Assembly (NCBI GenBank): GCA_964586075.1
Contig: CAZPGZ010000065.1
Coordinates: 1-6,497 of the forward strand
DNA length: 6,497 nt
Direction: 5' to 3'
From: JBAZLV01 sp964586075
GTDB lineage: Bacteria; Nitrospirota; UBA9217
Shown: positions 5,863-6,497 of the stretch, piece after piece
Layout: every line of letters starts with the position of its first letter
Numbering within the stretch: the stretch's first letter is position 1
The notes under the pieces: model-generated
The model's input: the letters and a program-made list of their open reading frames with translations, nothing else
Told to the model about the DNA's origin: nothing
The model's database searches: none
Made by a program: the position numbers and the translations under genes

Positions 5863-6447
5863 ATGAACGAAAATGGTGACTCAAAAATGCACAATACTGA
5901 ACAAAGGGATAATTTTGCCCGCAGGTTGGCAACAGGTACAATTATCATTATCCTGTTTGTCATAATTTTTGTTGGACTCGCACTTTATAACAGTCGTAAA
6001 CACTATGATGACCTGGCGGCAATTACGACCCAAAACATGGCAAAGTCCTTTGACGCTCACGTGGATGATATCTTTGATAAGATAAACATCGGATTATTCG
6101 CAGTGTCACAAGAGGCAGAAAAAAATTTGGCAGCAGGGGGTATCAACAGGAAAGAATTGAATGCATACCTCGCCAAGCAGATTCAGCAGTTACCGGAGTT
6201 GTATGGCTTGCGTATCTCGGATGCCGGGGGAAATCTGCTGTACGGGACCGACCTTCCCGCCGGGAAACCGGTAAATACCAGCGACCGAGACTATTTTAAA
6301 CGACTGTGCAGCAATCCGAACGAAAAGCTGATTGTATCAAACTTGTTCTTGGGGCGCATAACCGGGAAGTGGGGCATTGCTCTTGCCAGAAGAATAAACC
6401 GGCCTGACGGCTCATTTGCCGGTGTAGTGGTTGCCATGTTTGACTGA
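5863..6447 (+). pseudogene. Cache-domain membrane sensor, truncated after the first sensory module
   Basis: The 194 residues visible begin with a short charged N-terminus and one membrane helix at about 24-42 (TGTIIIILFVIIFVGLAL). A long helix follows (about 46-90), then a periplasmic dCache-type fold with LYGLRISDAGGNLLYG (113-128), the DRDYF motif (141-145), LIVSNLFLGRITGKWGIALARR (157-178) and PDGSFAGVVVAMFD (181-194). Proteins of this type normally continue with a membrane-proximal sensory module, a second membrane helix and an output domain such as GGDEF, histidine kinase or methyl-accepting chemotaxis. All of these are missing because TGA follows D194. No other frame after the stop restores the expected continuation in the 50 bases left. 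I therefore call it a disrupted gene, probably by insertion. Start 5863 is supported by AAAGG 9 bases upstream; a later ATG at 5887 is possible. Ligand and output are unknown. Confidence 0.7.
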
Positions 6448-6497
6448 CCTTCCCCCGGAAAACAGTACCACTCAGAGAGTCGGACCTATGGTAACAT
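6445..6497 (+). mobile_element. Possible left end of an IS3-like insertion sequence (incomplete)
   Basis: The sequence from 6445 starts TGACCTTCCCCCGG, which resembles the TG-initiated, C-rich terminal repeats of IS3-family (IS150-type) elements. It begins exactly where the Cache sensor loses its expected continuation. About 40 bases further in, an ATG at 6488 preceded by a purine-rich AGAGAG could start the first transposase frame, of which only three codons are visible. Neither the other end, the target duplication nor any transposase sequence is in the window, so this rests on position and partial resemblance recalled from the family. Confidence 0.35.

Overview
The window has roughly even base composition and reads like the chromosome of an anaerobic or facultative Gram-negative bacterium. 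A Desulfuromonadales/Geobacter-type or related Desulfobacterota host is my best guess. The pointers are a DUF362 protein with a twin-arginine signal, strong AGGAGG-type ribosome sites, a Cache-type sensor and a tRNA gene with encoded CCA. No gene fixes the taxon, so this is inference.

Layout. The left edge (1-52) is the 3' part of a tRNA-Ala(CGC), followed by a strong hairpin-plus-T-tract terminator (78-114) that may work in both directions. Next, on the minus strand, is an AraC-family regulator with an AraC_N ligand-binding half (180-1121). A 205-bp divergent control region (1122-1326) holds a perfect 9-bp inverted repeat lying over a plausible promoter for the regulator. On the plus strand follow an aldo/keto reductase (1327-2328), a zinc alcohol dehydrogenase of the cinnamyl-alcohol/YahK type (2391-3446), and a Tat-signal DUF362 protein whose longest reading frame overlaps the dehydrogenase stop (start chosen at 3500, end 4483). 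A 184-bp gap with several hairpins (4484-4667) separates these from a carboxymuconolactone-decarboxylase-like protein (4668-4991) and a flavodoxin (5014-5547).

The right end looks degraded. From about 5816 down to 5541, the minus strand carries a protein-like reading frame interrupted by in-frame stops, which I read as a decayed gene. A membrane-anchored Cache-type sensor (5863-6447) then ends abruptly after its first extracytoplasmic module, without a second membrane segment or an output domain. The stop codon falls at the start of a stretch resembling the terminal repeat of an IS3-type insertion sequence, so the gene is probably interrupted.

How the genes may work together. An AraC_N regulator next to an NADPH aldo/keto reductase and an NADPH alcohol dehydrogenase recalls the E. 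coli yqhC-yqhD-dkgA arrangement, where the regulator senses reactive aldehydes and the reductases convert them to alcohols. Adding a CMD-like protein and a flavodoxin gives a recurring set of redox genes that I interpret as an inducible electrophile/aldehyde response. The predicted exported DUF362 protein is the least expected member and its job is unknown.
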